Source: Anaerolineae bacterium (lineage in GTDB: Bacteria; Chloroflexota; Anaerolineae; 4572-78; NAK82). Taken from it: a stretch of 5,388 bases of DNA. Below, in pieces: positions 1 through 5,388 of this stretch (positions are counted from its first letter, which is position 1; each line of letters opens with the position of its first letter). The notes under the pieces are model-generated. The model was not told where the DNA came from. It ran no database searches and saw only the letters and a list, made by a program, of their open reading frames with translations. The translations under genes and the position numbers were made by a program. Location of the stretch: positions 1 to 5,388 of the forward strand of contig JAUVPY010000228.1 in the NCBI GenBank assembly GCA_030598425.1, read 5' to 3'.

Positions 1-93
1 CTGTGTGTGGTCCGAGGGGCGCGTAAGGTCAAAAAACTCGTATGGCCAAAGAACCTCATCCAGCAGGGCATTAAGGGGAGAGTAAAATATATT
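1..93 (-). pseudogene. Possible 5' fragment of an unrecognised gene running off the left edge
   Basis: On the minus strand, the frame just after a TGA at 96-94 is open to the window edge for 31 codons. Its composition is protein-like (for example NALLDEVLWPYEFFDLTRP), and the opposite strand gives the serine/arginine-rich shadow expected if this frame codes. It has no ATG, GTG or TTG. Just upstream, AAGG (103-106) sits 5 bases from an ATG at 97, but that frame reads MKYILLSP and stops at 73-71. A single frameshift near 83-89 would join the two. The product is not recognised. It may be a broken gene, a sequencing error or chance; another short open frame starts at ATG 71. Confidence 0.25.
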
Positions 94-123
94 TCATAAT
101 TACCTTATGTTGGCTATTTCATA
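90..123. repeat. Direct repeat TATTTCATA next to an AT-rich palindrome
   Basis: TATTTCATA occurs at 90-98 and 115-123, 25 bases apart. The first copy overlaps the perfect palindrome AAATATATTT (85-94). This is the most AT-rich spot of the window and could be part of a promoter or operator for a gene beyond the left edge. No clear -35/-10 pair was seen. Confidence 0.25.
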
Positions 124-182
124 GGTCAGAAGTCCATTTGAGGGGATTGCGATTCTGAAGGTAAAGGAAGAGGTCGTTTTAC

Positions 183-264
183 TCCCAATACCCCTATCGG
201 GCTTCATTCAGGTGTTAGTCCTGTTAGTAGGTCCAACTCATCCCACAACCTGTTTCCCAATACC
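183..264. repeat. Two copies of the 10-base direct repeat TCCCAATACC
   Basis: Exact copies lie at 183-192 and 255-264, start to start 72 bases. Each is followed by a TTCATT-containing stretch (TTCATTCA near 203-210, TTCATTGG at 271-278). Between them is a short tandem TGTTAGT pair (213-219 and 222-228, 9-base period). The second copy supplies the left arm of the CCCAAT/ATTGGG hairpin. Function unknown. Confidence 0.4.
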
Positions 265-309
265 TCGTCATTCATTGGGTAGGACCACACTTAACCGTGG
301 ATTTGGACC
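230..309. repeat. Nested inverted repeats compatible with a three-way-junction RNA
   Basis: An outer perfect 7-base stem, GGTCCAA (230-236) with TTGGACC (303-309), encloses two independent hairpins. These are CCCAAT (256-261) with ATTGGG (274-279) across a 12-base loop, and CCAC (285-288) with GTGG (297-300) across an 8-base loop. All three can form at once on either strand. No known RNA family was recognised. Some inverted repeats of this size are expected by chance, but nesting of three compatible ones makes structure plausible. Confidence 0.4.
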
Positions 310-323
310 GAGCCGACACCTTT

Positions 324-358
324 ACCAGGGGTTAACCCGACATTGAGTACCCCATGGT
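324..358. repeat. Bulged 8-base-pair inverted repeat
   Basis: ACCAGGGG (324-331) pairs with CCCC (350-353) and TGGT (355-358), with A354 as a single bulge and an 18-base loop. It lies 14 bases beyond the nested repeats at 230-309, so the two could be parts of one folded transcript. The loop contains most of the perfect palindrome GGGTTAACCC (329-338), which gives a competing fold or could be a protein-binding site. Confidence 0.4.
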
Positions 359-451
359 GCCTCGAATACAAAATATGGTTGCGCTCGAAAGCCGTTCTAC
401 CCGGCATCTGGTGTTTTCAAATCTTGATTGGCTACTGCACGATTGAATGCA

Positions 452-483
452 GCGCTACCCCATGTAGGGTTTAAGCGCCCTAC
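452..483 (-). terminator. Possible weak terminator hairpin after the operon
   Basis: The hairpin begins 13 bases after the last stop codon. Two alternative folds share these bases. In the first, GCGCT (452-456) plus ACCC (457-460) pair with GGGT (467-470) and AGCGC (474-478), with a three-base bulge and a six-base loop. In the second, GTAGGG (464-469) pairs with CCCTAC (478-483) across an eight-base loop. No T-run follows on the minus strand, so a classic intrinsic terminator is not shown. Position at the end of the operon is the main argument. Confidence 0.35.
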
Positions 484-495
484 GGGTGAAAACGA

Positions 496-1506
496 TCAAG
501 AAACAGCCTGCTTCTGCGCTAATTCAGTCACGGGGACGTGACACCAGACTGAATGGGCTGGGCTGATCTCCTGCCAGGCTGGCATTTCCTGATCGCAAAC
601 CGACTCGATCCGGTGCGGGCAGCGGGGGGTAAAGGGGCAGCCCATCTCGGGTTCGACGTCGATATAATCTGAAACAGACTCGGTTGCTTTTAGGAAGGAG
701 CGGCTGGGGTCTGGTTCGGGCACTGACTGTAATAGCATCTCGGTGTATGGATGATACGGTGGCGAAAAAATTTCCTCAGGCGTGCCGGCCTCCATGATCC
801 GCCCCTGGTAAAGCACGATGACGCGGTGCGCCAGCCAGCGCACAACGGCCAGGTCGTGGGCAATGAACAAATAGGCAATGCCGCGCTCGGCCTGCAGCTC
901 GCGCAACAGGTCCAGGATGTTTGCCTGCACGGAAACATCAAGGGCCGAAATGACCTCATCGCAAAGCATCAGCTTGGGCTCGGCAGCCAGTGCCTGGGCA
1001 ATCGCCACCCGCTGCACCTCTCCGCCGCTGAGCTGCGAGGGGAAGCGATACATGTAATTGGTATCCAGGTGCACGCTGTGCAGCAACTGCTCCATACGCC
1101 GCTTTTTCTCTCCGCCCGAAAGGCCAAAAAAAAATTCGAGGGGCCTGCCAAGGTTATATGTGATTTTGCGCCGAGGATTCAACGAGCTATCGGGATTCTG
1201 AAAAATGTACTGGATCTGGCGGTGTAGCTTCCGAGACCGTTGCTCAATAGGCAGAGTGATGTCCTGATCTTCAAAGAGGATCTGACCCTGCCTGGGAACC
1301 ATCAGCCCGGCTATGGCTCGGGCGATGGTGGTCTTGCCGCTGCCGCTTTCCCCTACCAGCGCCAATGTCTCCCCTTCAGCCAGTGTGAAAGACACATCCC
1401 AGACCGCGGGTGTGGGCTCTTGCCTCTGGAAGGTCCCTTTTGTGCCATAGGCAATCTGCAGATTCCGTATTTCCAGCAGGGGGCGAACCTTCTGGGTTCG
1501 AGTCAT
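496..1506 (-). CDS. ABC transporter ATP-binding protein, DppF/OppF type
   Basis: Second cytoplasmic ATPase, expected to pair with the DppD-type subunit. It has 336 residues and is the last gene of the cluster. Walker A is GESGSGKTT (52-60), Q-loop Q103 in FQNPDSSLNPR, signature LSGGEVQR (159-166), Walker B LMLCDE with E184, and switch histidine H217 in IAHDL. The stretch after Walker B reads DEVISALD, where DEP-T/V-SALD is more usual. A second signature-like LSGGE occurs at 129-133, directly after three phenylalanines encoded by nine T in a row. The C-terminal domain has HPYTEMLLQSVPEPDP (252-267) and cysteines C290, C296, C304 and C322. The start at 1506 overlaps the DppD-type stop as ATGA and has a strong GGAGGAGG just upstream. 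The extra 30 residues of the longer frame are out-of-frame DppD-type sequence. Confidence 0.97.
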   Translation of the reverse strand: MTRTQKVRPLLEIRNLQIAYGTKGTFQRQEPTPAVWDVSFTLAEGETLALVGESGSGKTTIARAIAGLMVPRQGQILFEDQDITLPIEQRSRKLHRQIQYIFQNPDSSLNPRRKITYNLGRPLEFFFGLSGGEKKRRMEQLLHSVHLDTNYMYRFPSQLSGGEVQRVAIAQALAAEPKLMLCDEVISALDVSVQANILDLLRELQAERGIAYLFIAHDLAVVRWLAHRVIVLYQGRIMEAGTPEEIFSPPYHPYTEMLLQSVPEPDPSRSFLKATESVSDYIDVEPEMGCPFTPRCPHRIESVCDQEMPAWQEISPAHSVWCHVPVTELAQKQAVS

Positions 1507-2498
1507 CCTACCTCCTCCGCGACACGTTCCCACAACCAACAGGCCGCCTGGTGATCTTTGCCAACCGTTGTCAGAGCCTGAAGTTGGGTGGAGCATTCGG
1601 ATAGGGCATAATTACACCGGGGCGCGAAGCGGCAACCTGGAGGCAGTTCCTCTCGCCGCAGCAGGCCCCGCAGTTTCTCTCTGTCCTCGTTGGGGGCACT
1701 GAGCCGCGGTACGGCCGCGATCAGCCCGCGCGTGTAGGGATGGCGAGGGTTATTGAAAAGCTCGGCCGTCGGCGCCACCTCGACCAGCTCCCCAGCGTAC
1801 ATCACGGCCACCCGGTTACAAATCTGTGCTAGTACCCCCAGGTTGTGGGTGATGTAGAGGACACTCATGCCGTGCTCGGTTTTGAGACGATCCAGCAATC
1901 TGAGGATACGCGCTTGGGTGGTGACGTCCAAGGCCGTGGTTGGCTCGTCCAAGACGACCAATTTTGGCTGGCAGGCCAGTGCGATGGCGATGACCACCCG
2001 CTGTTGTTGGCCGCCACTTAACTGGTGTGGATAGCGTTGGGCGATCTCCCCCGGCTGCGGCAGCCCGACCTGGGCAAAAAGTTCCAACGTCCGTTCTTCG
2101 GCCTCTCGACGCCCAGAGCTGATCTTATGGCTCTCCAGGGTTTCGATAACTTGCCTGCCGACGCGCATAGAGGGAGTCAGGGTGCTGGCCGGGTTCTGGG
2201 GTACCAGAAAGATCTCGGCCCCGCGGATATGCTGCAGCGCACGCTCATCCAGGCTGAGCAGATCCAACCCTTCGAATTGCACACTCCCCGCTCGAATACG
2301 GCTGCCGGGCCGGCGATAGCCGAATAGCGCGAATCCCGTTGTCGATTTTCCGCAGCCGGACTCCCCTGCCAATCCCAGGGTTTCGCCAGGAGCAATGCTG
2401 AAGGACATCCGGTTGACGACATTGACCCATGCCTGCCGGTCCAGATAGTCAACCGTCAAATCCTCGACCTGAATGACCGCTTCGTTCGAAACCGTCAT
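1503..2498 (-). CDS. ABC transporter ATP-binding protein, DppD/OppD type
   Basis: Cytoplasmic ATPase, one of two different nucleotide-binding subunits that drive the importer. It has 331 residues. All motifs are intact: Walker A GESGCGKST (45-53), Q-loop Q101 in VPQNP, signature LSGGQQQR (160-167), Walker B LVVLDE with catalytic E185, D-loop TTALD, and switch histidine H218 in ITHN. The C-terminal oligopeptide/dipeptide domain contains HPYTRGLIAAVPRL (253-266) and cysteines C289, C295, C302 and C320, the spacing associated with an iron-sulphur cluster in this family. The start at 2498 is chosen because MTVSNEAVIQVEDL is a standard family N-terminus and its ATG overlaps the preceding permease's TGA as ATGA. 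A GAGAG about 8 bases upstream is only a weak ribosome site, so translation probably depends on coupling. The longer frame from 2612 lies inside the permease gene and is not real. Confidence 0.97.
   Translation of the reverse strand: MTVSNEAVIQVEDLTVDYLDRQAWVNVVNRMSFSIAPGETLGLAGESGCGKSTTGFALFGYRRPGSRIRAGSVQFEGLDLLSLDERALQHIRGAEIFLVPQNPASTLTPSMRVGRQVIETLESHKISSGRREAEERTLELFAQVGLPQPGEIAQRYPHQLSGGQQQRVVIAIALACQPKLVVLDEPTTALDVTTQARILRLLDRLKTEHGMSVLYITHNLGVLAQICNRVAVMYAGELVEVAPTAELFNNPRHPYTRGLIAAVPRLSAPNEDREKLRGLLRREELPPGCRFAPRCNYALSECSTQLQALTTVGKDHQAACWLWERVAEEVG
1511..1518 (-). promoter_or_regulatory. Strong Shine-Dalgarno of the DppF-type gene
   Basis: The minus strand reads GGAGGAGGTAGGATG. 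GGAGGAGG lies four bases before the ATG at 1506, within the last codons (Glu-Glu-Val-Gly) of the DppD-type gene. It fixes the start against the longer upstream frame and lets this last gene load ribosomes on its own in addition to coupling through ATGA. Confidence 0.85.
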
Positions 2499-3376
2499 AT
2501 GGCAGGCTCTCGTTGGGCGGATAGACCTAGGATTTCGCTGAACCCTTCCGTGAACAGGCTCAGGGCGACCACCAGCGAAGCGAGCGCGGCGGCGGGCCCG
2601 AGGACCATCCATGGCGCAGTGGTAAGGAATTGACGACCCTCATTGATCATCAAACCCCAGTCAGGTGTGGGCGGTACGGCAGCAAAGCCGAGAAAGCTCA
2701 ACGCGCCGACAAAGAACACGGCATACCCCGTACGCAGGGAAAATTCGACGAACACGGTAGAAGTCACGTTGGGCAACACCTCTCGCACGGCAACAGACCA
2801 GGCCGACTCGCCCCGCAAGCGGGCTTTCGTCACAAAGTCTTCCGTGACCACACTCAAGGCAGCCGCCCGAACGGTCTGTGCGACACGCCAGGTAAAGAAA
2901 AATGCGATGGTCAAGATTACCACCAAACTGCTGGAGCCCAGAGAACTCAGGACGAGCAAGGTCAGGATCAGGGGGGGGATGGACATAATAATGTCTACCC
3001 CACGCATGCCAATCATCTCCGCCCAGCCCCGCTTATATGCCAGGATGATGCCTACTGCGGAGCCGACTATCACGCCTAGCCCCGCCGCCGTTAGCGCCGG
3101 GACGAGCACAATGCGCTCCCCATGAACGACACGGCTGAACACGTCGCGCCCAAAATTGTCGGTTCCAAACCAATGCTGGAATGAAGGTGGCGAAAAGGAT
3201 TCGCCAACCAGCATCTTGACGGGATCATAGGGCGCCCACCATGGCCCGGTTAAGGCGACGAAAACGTGGAGCAGCAGTATGGCCGTTGCGATCAGAAACG
3301 TGGGGGTTTGGCGCCGAAGGATTAACAGCAGACGCCTCGATAGTGGCTTGATTGGGTCGGTTGTTGTCGCTTGAAT
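2495..3376 (-). CDS. ABC transporter permease, DppC/OppC type (probable non-AUG start)
   Basis: Second membrane subunit, pairing with the DppB-type permease. From 3376 it has about 293 residues, the usual family length. The first helix is at about 26-45 (TFLIATAILLLHVFVALTG), followed by WWAPYDP and the hallmark GTDNFGRDVFSRV at 71-83. RGVDIIMSIPPLIL lies at about 125-138, the EAA-type loop TEDFVTKARLRGESAW at about 178-193, and the conserved GALSFLGF...PDWGLMINEGR after it. Further helices are at about 89-114, 149-164, 205-231 and 255-279. No ATG, GTG or TTG occurs in frame between the upstream stop region and the ATG at 3214, and starting at 3214 would delete the first helix. An ATT at 3376-3374 with AGGA (3385-3388) 8 bases upstream is the best candidate; a CTG at 3397 overlapping the previous stop is an alternative without a Shine-Dalgarno. 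The C-terminal end and identity are certain, the start is not. Confidence 0.93.
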   Translation of the reverse strand: MQATTTDPIKPLSRRLLLILRRQTPTFLIATAILLLHVFVALTGPWWAPYDPVKMLVGESFSPPSFQHWFGTDNFGRDVFSRVVHGERIVLVPALTAAGLGVIVGSAVGIILAYKRGWAEMIGMRGVDIIMSIPPLILTLLVLSSLGSSSLVVILTIAFFFTWRVAQTVRAAALSVVTEDFVTKARLRGESAWSVAVREVLPNVTSTVFVEFSLRTGYAVFFVGALSFLGFAAVPPTPDWGLMINEGRQFLTTAPWMVLGPAAALASLVVALSLFTEGFSEILGLSAQREPAI

Positions 3377-3384
3377 AGAAGCCG

Positions 3385-3388
3385 TCCT
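3385..3388 (-). promoter_or_regulatory. Candidate Shine-Dalgarno for an ATT start of the DppC-type gene
   Basis: AGGA on the minus strand lies just after the DppB-type stop (TGA at 3392-3390) and 8 bases before the ATT at 3376-3374. It is the only purine-rich site at a normal distance from any possible start that keeps the first membrane helix of the DppC-type permease. The role is inferred from position only. Confidence 0.5.
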
Positions 3389-3389
3389 G

Positions 3390-4382
3390 TCAGTCAGTTC
3401 GCAGCCGAGGATTGAGGAAGGCAGCCAGGAGATCGGCTGCCAAGTTGGCGAAGATAAGCACCGATGATAGGAGCATGGCAGCGGCCAGAATTACGGGCGT
3501 ATCCAGCAACCTCAAGGAATCGAGCAACAACATCCCTAGCCCGGGGAAGGTAAAGATGACTTCCACCAGCACCACGCCGCCGATCAGCCAGACGATGGAC
3601 AAGACAGTAACACGCACAGCCGGTCCAAGCGCGTTGGGCAGCGCGTGCAGGAGCAGCACCCGCCGCCGAGATAATCCTTTAAGCGTGGCAAAACGAACAT
3701 AGTCCGAATCCAGCACCGTGAGCAGGCTGCCCTGCATCATCCGCACCGCAATGCCCGTCATAGCGATAGCGAGCGTCAGCGCGGGCAGGGTCAGCATTTG
3801 CACGACCTCCAGCGTGGATTCAGCCTGGTCTATCAGCGCCAGGGGTGGAAACCAGTTTAGGGTAATCGCAAAGATTAACAACAACAAGATCCCGATCACA
3901 TACTCTGGAACGGCCGTCCCGAGTACGACGAGCGCCGACAGCCAGGCCGTGAAACGCTGTTCGCGGAACACCGCGGTAATGATGCCCAGGAACAGACTTG
4001 TCGGGATGTAAAGCAGCAGGGCATACCCGGCCAGGATCAGCGTATTCTTCAAGCGCGGCCACACCATATCCGCCACAGCCCGGTTCCGCCGTCCACCAGG
4101 CGCACCCTCCGTAGCTGGCCGGGCCGATACGAGTGATTCACCCCAGTCACCACGCACGAAACGGCTAAACCACAGCGTGTATCGCACCACAGGCGGCCGG
4201 TCGAGATTCATACGCTCACGCCACACTTTCTCCCTCTCGGGTGTGGCGTTTCGCCCGAGGACGCGGGTCACCGCGTCCCCAGGCAGCAGTTCTACGAGCG
4301 TAAATGTGATCAGCGAGATGGCCACCAGAGCGAGGATCGCCAGGCCGACGCGCGGCAGAATTAGACGGAGTGCAAAGCGCAT
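3390..4382 (-). CDS. ABC transporter permease, DppB/OppB type
   Basis: Integral membrane subunit that forms half of the translocation path of a peptide/nickel-type importer. It has 330 residues, a normal length for the family. It opens with the typical N-terminal helix (about 7-31, ending ITFTLVELLPGD) and has further hydrophobic stretches at about 112-138, 146-175, 193-212, 256-278 and 295-322. The cytoplasmic EAA-type loop that contacts the ATPases is DYVRFATLKGLSRRRVLLLH (about 227-246), followed by ALPNAL. VEVIFTFPGLGMLLLDSL and the closing NPRLR are also characteristic. The 89-105 region (ARPATEGAPGGRRNR) is a somewhat long hydrophilic insertion before the second helix. The start at 4382 is chosen because MRFALR begins the family's usual N-terminus and GAGG (4391-4394) sits 8 bases upstream; the longer frame from 4505 would run back over the binding-protein gene. 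Confidence 0.97.
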   Translation of the reverse strand: MRFALRLILPRVGLAILALVAISLITFTLVELLPGDAVTRVLGRNATPEREKVWRERMNLDRPPVVRYTLWFSRFVRGDWGESLVSARPATEGAPGGRRNRAVADMVWPRLKNTLILAGYALLLYIPTSLFLGIITAVFREQRFTAWLSALVVLGTAVPEYVIGILLLLIFAITLNWFPPLALIDQAESTLEVVQMLTLPALTLAIAMTGIAVRMMQGSLLTVLDSDYVRFATLKGLSRRRVLLLHALPNALGPAVRVTVLSIVWLIGGVVLVEVIFTFPGLGMLLLDSLRLLDTPVILAAAMLLSSVLIFANLAADLLAAFLNPRLRTD

Positions 4383-4390
4383 AGTCGATG

Positions 4391-4394
4391 CCTC
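4391..4394 (-). promoter_or_regulatory. Shine-Dalgarno of the DppB-type gene
   Basis: GAGG on the minus strand, 8 bases before the ATG at 4382 and overlapping the TGA stop of the binding-protein gene. It supports the 4382 start and tight coupling of the two genes. No terminator-like hairpin fits in the 10-base gap. Confidence 0.7.
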
Positions 4395-5388
4395 AACCGA
4401 TGTCGAGATCCCTATAGACATTAGCCCCGATGGCTGGGGCCCATCCGCTGATGTTGCTGCGTGTGGCATCCATAAACGAGGCCATGTACGGGACGAAATG
4501 GCCACCCTCGTCTACGATCTGCTGCTGCATTTGATGGTAGAGTTTGGTGCGCTCATTGACATCCAGCGTGGCCCGCGCCTTGACCAGCAGCGCATCCCAG
4601 TCTTCCCGGAGCCAGTGGGTCTCGTTCCAGTCGGCCTCCGACCGATACCAGAGGCCCATGGCAGCGTCGGTCGTACGGACGTTCCAACCGGTATGGTAAA
4701 ACGGCTCCTGCAACCACACGACATCCCAGTAAGTATCCGCCGGCTGGATGTCGATCTCCATATTGATGTTGGCTTCGGCCAGTTGTTGCTGCCACACCGT
4801 GGCCCATGCGACAAAGGTATCATCGATGGTGGATGTCTTAAATGTAAGGTCAATCCCGTTCGGGTAGCCGGCCATGCTCAACAGTTCTTTCGCCTTCTCG
4901 ACGTTGTACTCGCGCGGCGGCCCCGGCAAGCCGTACTCGATCAATGAGGGGATGGGTGTGTCGTTCATAAGCGTACCACGACCTTGCCTGACCAGGTCCA
5001 ACATTCCCTGGCGATCCGTGGCGTACTTAATCGCCAGGCGCACGTTGTTATCGTCGAATGGCGGCACATCGATCTGACAGACAGCCACGGTCGAAGTGCC
5101 AATGAGGTTCTCCGCGAGGTTGAATGCCAGATCACTTTCCAGGTCATCCAACGCGGTGCTGGGCGCATTTTGGATGATGTCGACCTGCCCAGCCTTCAAT
5201 GCCGCCAGACGCGATTCCGGCTCAGAGATAGAGTGCAGCTCAAGCACATCAATCTTGGGGAGGCCCGCTTGCCAGTAGTTTTCATTCTTAACGAAAACCG
5301 TGGTGAGATCACCTGGCGTGAACGCTTCGGCTTTGAACGATCCAGTACCATTTGATTGCACCGCCAGATCGTCGTTCGTCGCGCCTTC
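4393..5388 (-). CDS. ABC transporter substrate-binding protein, family 5 (peptide/nickel type), 5'-partial
   Basis: Extracellular solute-binding protein that captures the ligand and delivers it to the permeases encoded downstream. The frame is open to the right edge (first visible residues EGATNDDLA), so the signal peptide or lipobox and roughly the first 200 residues are missing; 331 residues remain. Typical family 5 segments are seen in order: NGTGSF near visible residue 13 (the family's GTGPF-like turn), KNENYW at about 34-39, PPFDDNNVRLAIKYATDR at about 109-126 (hallmark PPFdD-VR-A---A-DR), YNVEKAKELLSMAGYPNG at about 161-178, and a C-terminal VPYMASFMDATRSNISGW. The apparent start at 5361 is an internal GTG and not a true start. 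The TGA stop lies 10 bases before the first permease gene. Family 5 proteins bind peptides, nickel chelates, opines or oligosaccharides, and nothing here decides among them. Confidence 0.96.
   Translation of the reverse strand, partial: EGATNDDLAVQSNGTGSFKAEAFTPGDLTTVFVKNENYWQAGLPKIDVLELHSISEPESRLAALKAGQVDIIQNAPSTALDDLESDLAFNLAENLIGTSTVAVCQIDVPPFDDNNVRLAIKYATDRQGMLDLVRQGRGTLMNDTPIPSLIEYGLPGPPREYNVEKAKELLSMAGYPNGIDLTFKTSTIDDTFVAWATVWQQQLAEANINMEIDIQPADTYWDVVWLQEPFYHTGWNVRTTDAAMGLWYRSEADWNETHWLREDWDALLVKARATLDVNERTKLYHQMQQQIVDEGGHFVPYMASFMDATRSNISGWAPAIGANVYRDLDIG

Larger units (their letters stand above)
1..495. other. Gene-poor region downstream of the operon
   Basis: No complete gene is supported on either strand. 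The base composition is visibly more AT-rich than the transporter genes and stop codons are frequent in most frames. It holds several inverted repeats, short direct repeats, a palindrome and, at the far left, a possible partial reading frame, each listed separately. It could be an ordinary spacer, a structured RNA, or the remains of a mobile or decayed element. No tRNA or rRNA was recognised. Confidence 0.7.

Noticed and set aside
1..495. CRISPR array or transposon ends in the left tail
   Set aside because: There are only two copies of a 10-base repeat without regular spacers, and no terminal inverted repeats or transposase were identified.
751..1227. Plus-strand open frame of 158 codons opposite the DppF-type ATPase
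   Set aside because: It runs antisense to intact signature, Walker B and Q-loop motifs; it has no family features of its own.
1494..1508. GGGTTCGAGTCATCC resembles a tRNA T-arm
   Set aside because: It lies at the junction of two ATPase genes, and no acceptor, D-arm or anticodon arm surrounds it.
2499..2612. Upstream start at 2612 for the DppD-type gene
   Set aside because: The extra 38 residues are Arg/Pro-rich out-of-frame permease sequence, while ATG 2498 matches the family N-terminus and the ATGA overlap.
2971..2978. Run of eight G in the DppC-type gene, considered as a frameshift
   Set aside because: The frame stays open through it and encodes the conserved SIPPLIL segment, so no disruption is seen.
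2643..3125. Plus-strand open frame of 160 codons opposite the DppC-type permease
   Set aside because: Its low-complexity, Lys/Arg/Thr-rich translation is an antisense shadow of conserved permease motifs on the minus strand.
4383..4505. Upstream start at 4505 for the DppB-type gene
   Set aside because: The added residues overlap the conserved C-terminus of the binding protein in another frame, and ATG 4382 has a ribosome site and the usual N-terminus.
4177..4947. Long plus-strand open frame of 256 codons opposite the binding protein and DppB-type gene
   Set aside because: It is antisense to two well-supported family proteins and shows no recognisable domain; GC-rich genes often give such shadows.

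Overview
The window holds one bacterial gene cluster, all on the minus strand: a peptide/nickel-type (Opp/Dpp family) ABC importer read right to left. The order is substrate-binding protein (5' part cut off by the right edge), two permeases, then two ATPases, with a gene-poor tail of about 495 bases at the left edge. No signature gene fixes the organism. The coding part is GC-rich, and the layout (lone binding protein followed tightly by B-C-D-F subunits) occurs in many free-living bacteria. Chloroflexota is a loose guess from the feel of the proteins, not something the sequence proves.

Layout. 5388-4393: C-terminal part (331 residues visible) of a family 5 extracellular solute-binding protein. 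4382-3390: DppB/OppB-type permease, 330 aa. 3376-2495: DppC/OppC-type permease, about 293 aa, whose start appears to be a non-AUG codon. 2498-1503: DppD/OppD-type ATPase, 331 aa. 1506-496: DppF/OppF-type ATPase, 336 aa. The junctions are very tight: a 10-base gap, a gap of about 13 bases, then two ATGA stop/start overlaps. The five genes are therefore almost certainly one transcript with translational coupling.

Together the products would form a binding-protein-dependent importer. The binding protein captures an oligopeptide or similar small ligand outside the membrane, the two permeases form the channel, and the two different ATPases power it from the cytoplasm. Both ATPases end in the oligopeptide/dipeptide C-terminal domain with four cysteines in the spacing linked to an iron-sulphur cluster in this family. 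The substrate cannot be told from the sequence.

The left tail (1-495) has no convincing complete gene and is visibly more AT-rich than the genes. It carries several mutually compatible inverted repeats (a possible three-way-junction RNA at about 230-309 and a bulged stem at 324-358), short direct repeats, and a hairpin just after the last ATPase. At the extreme left, a minus-strand reading frame of protein-like composition runs off the window without a proper start. This tail is the only part that may hold something undescribed; the rest is an ordinary transporter operon with a few local oddities.
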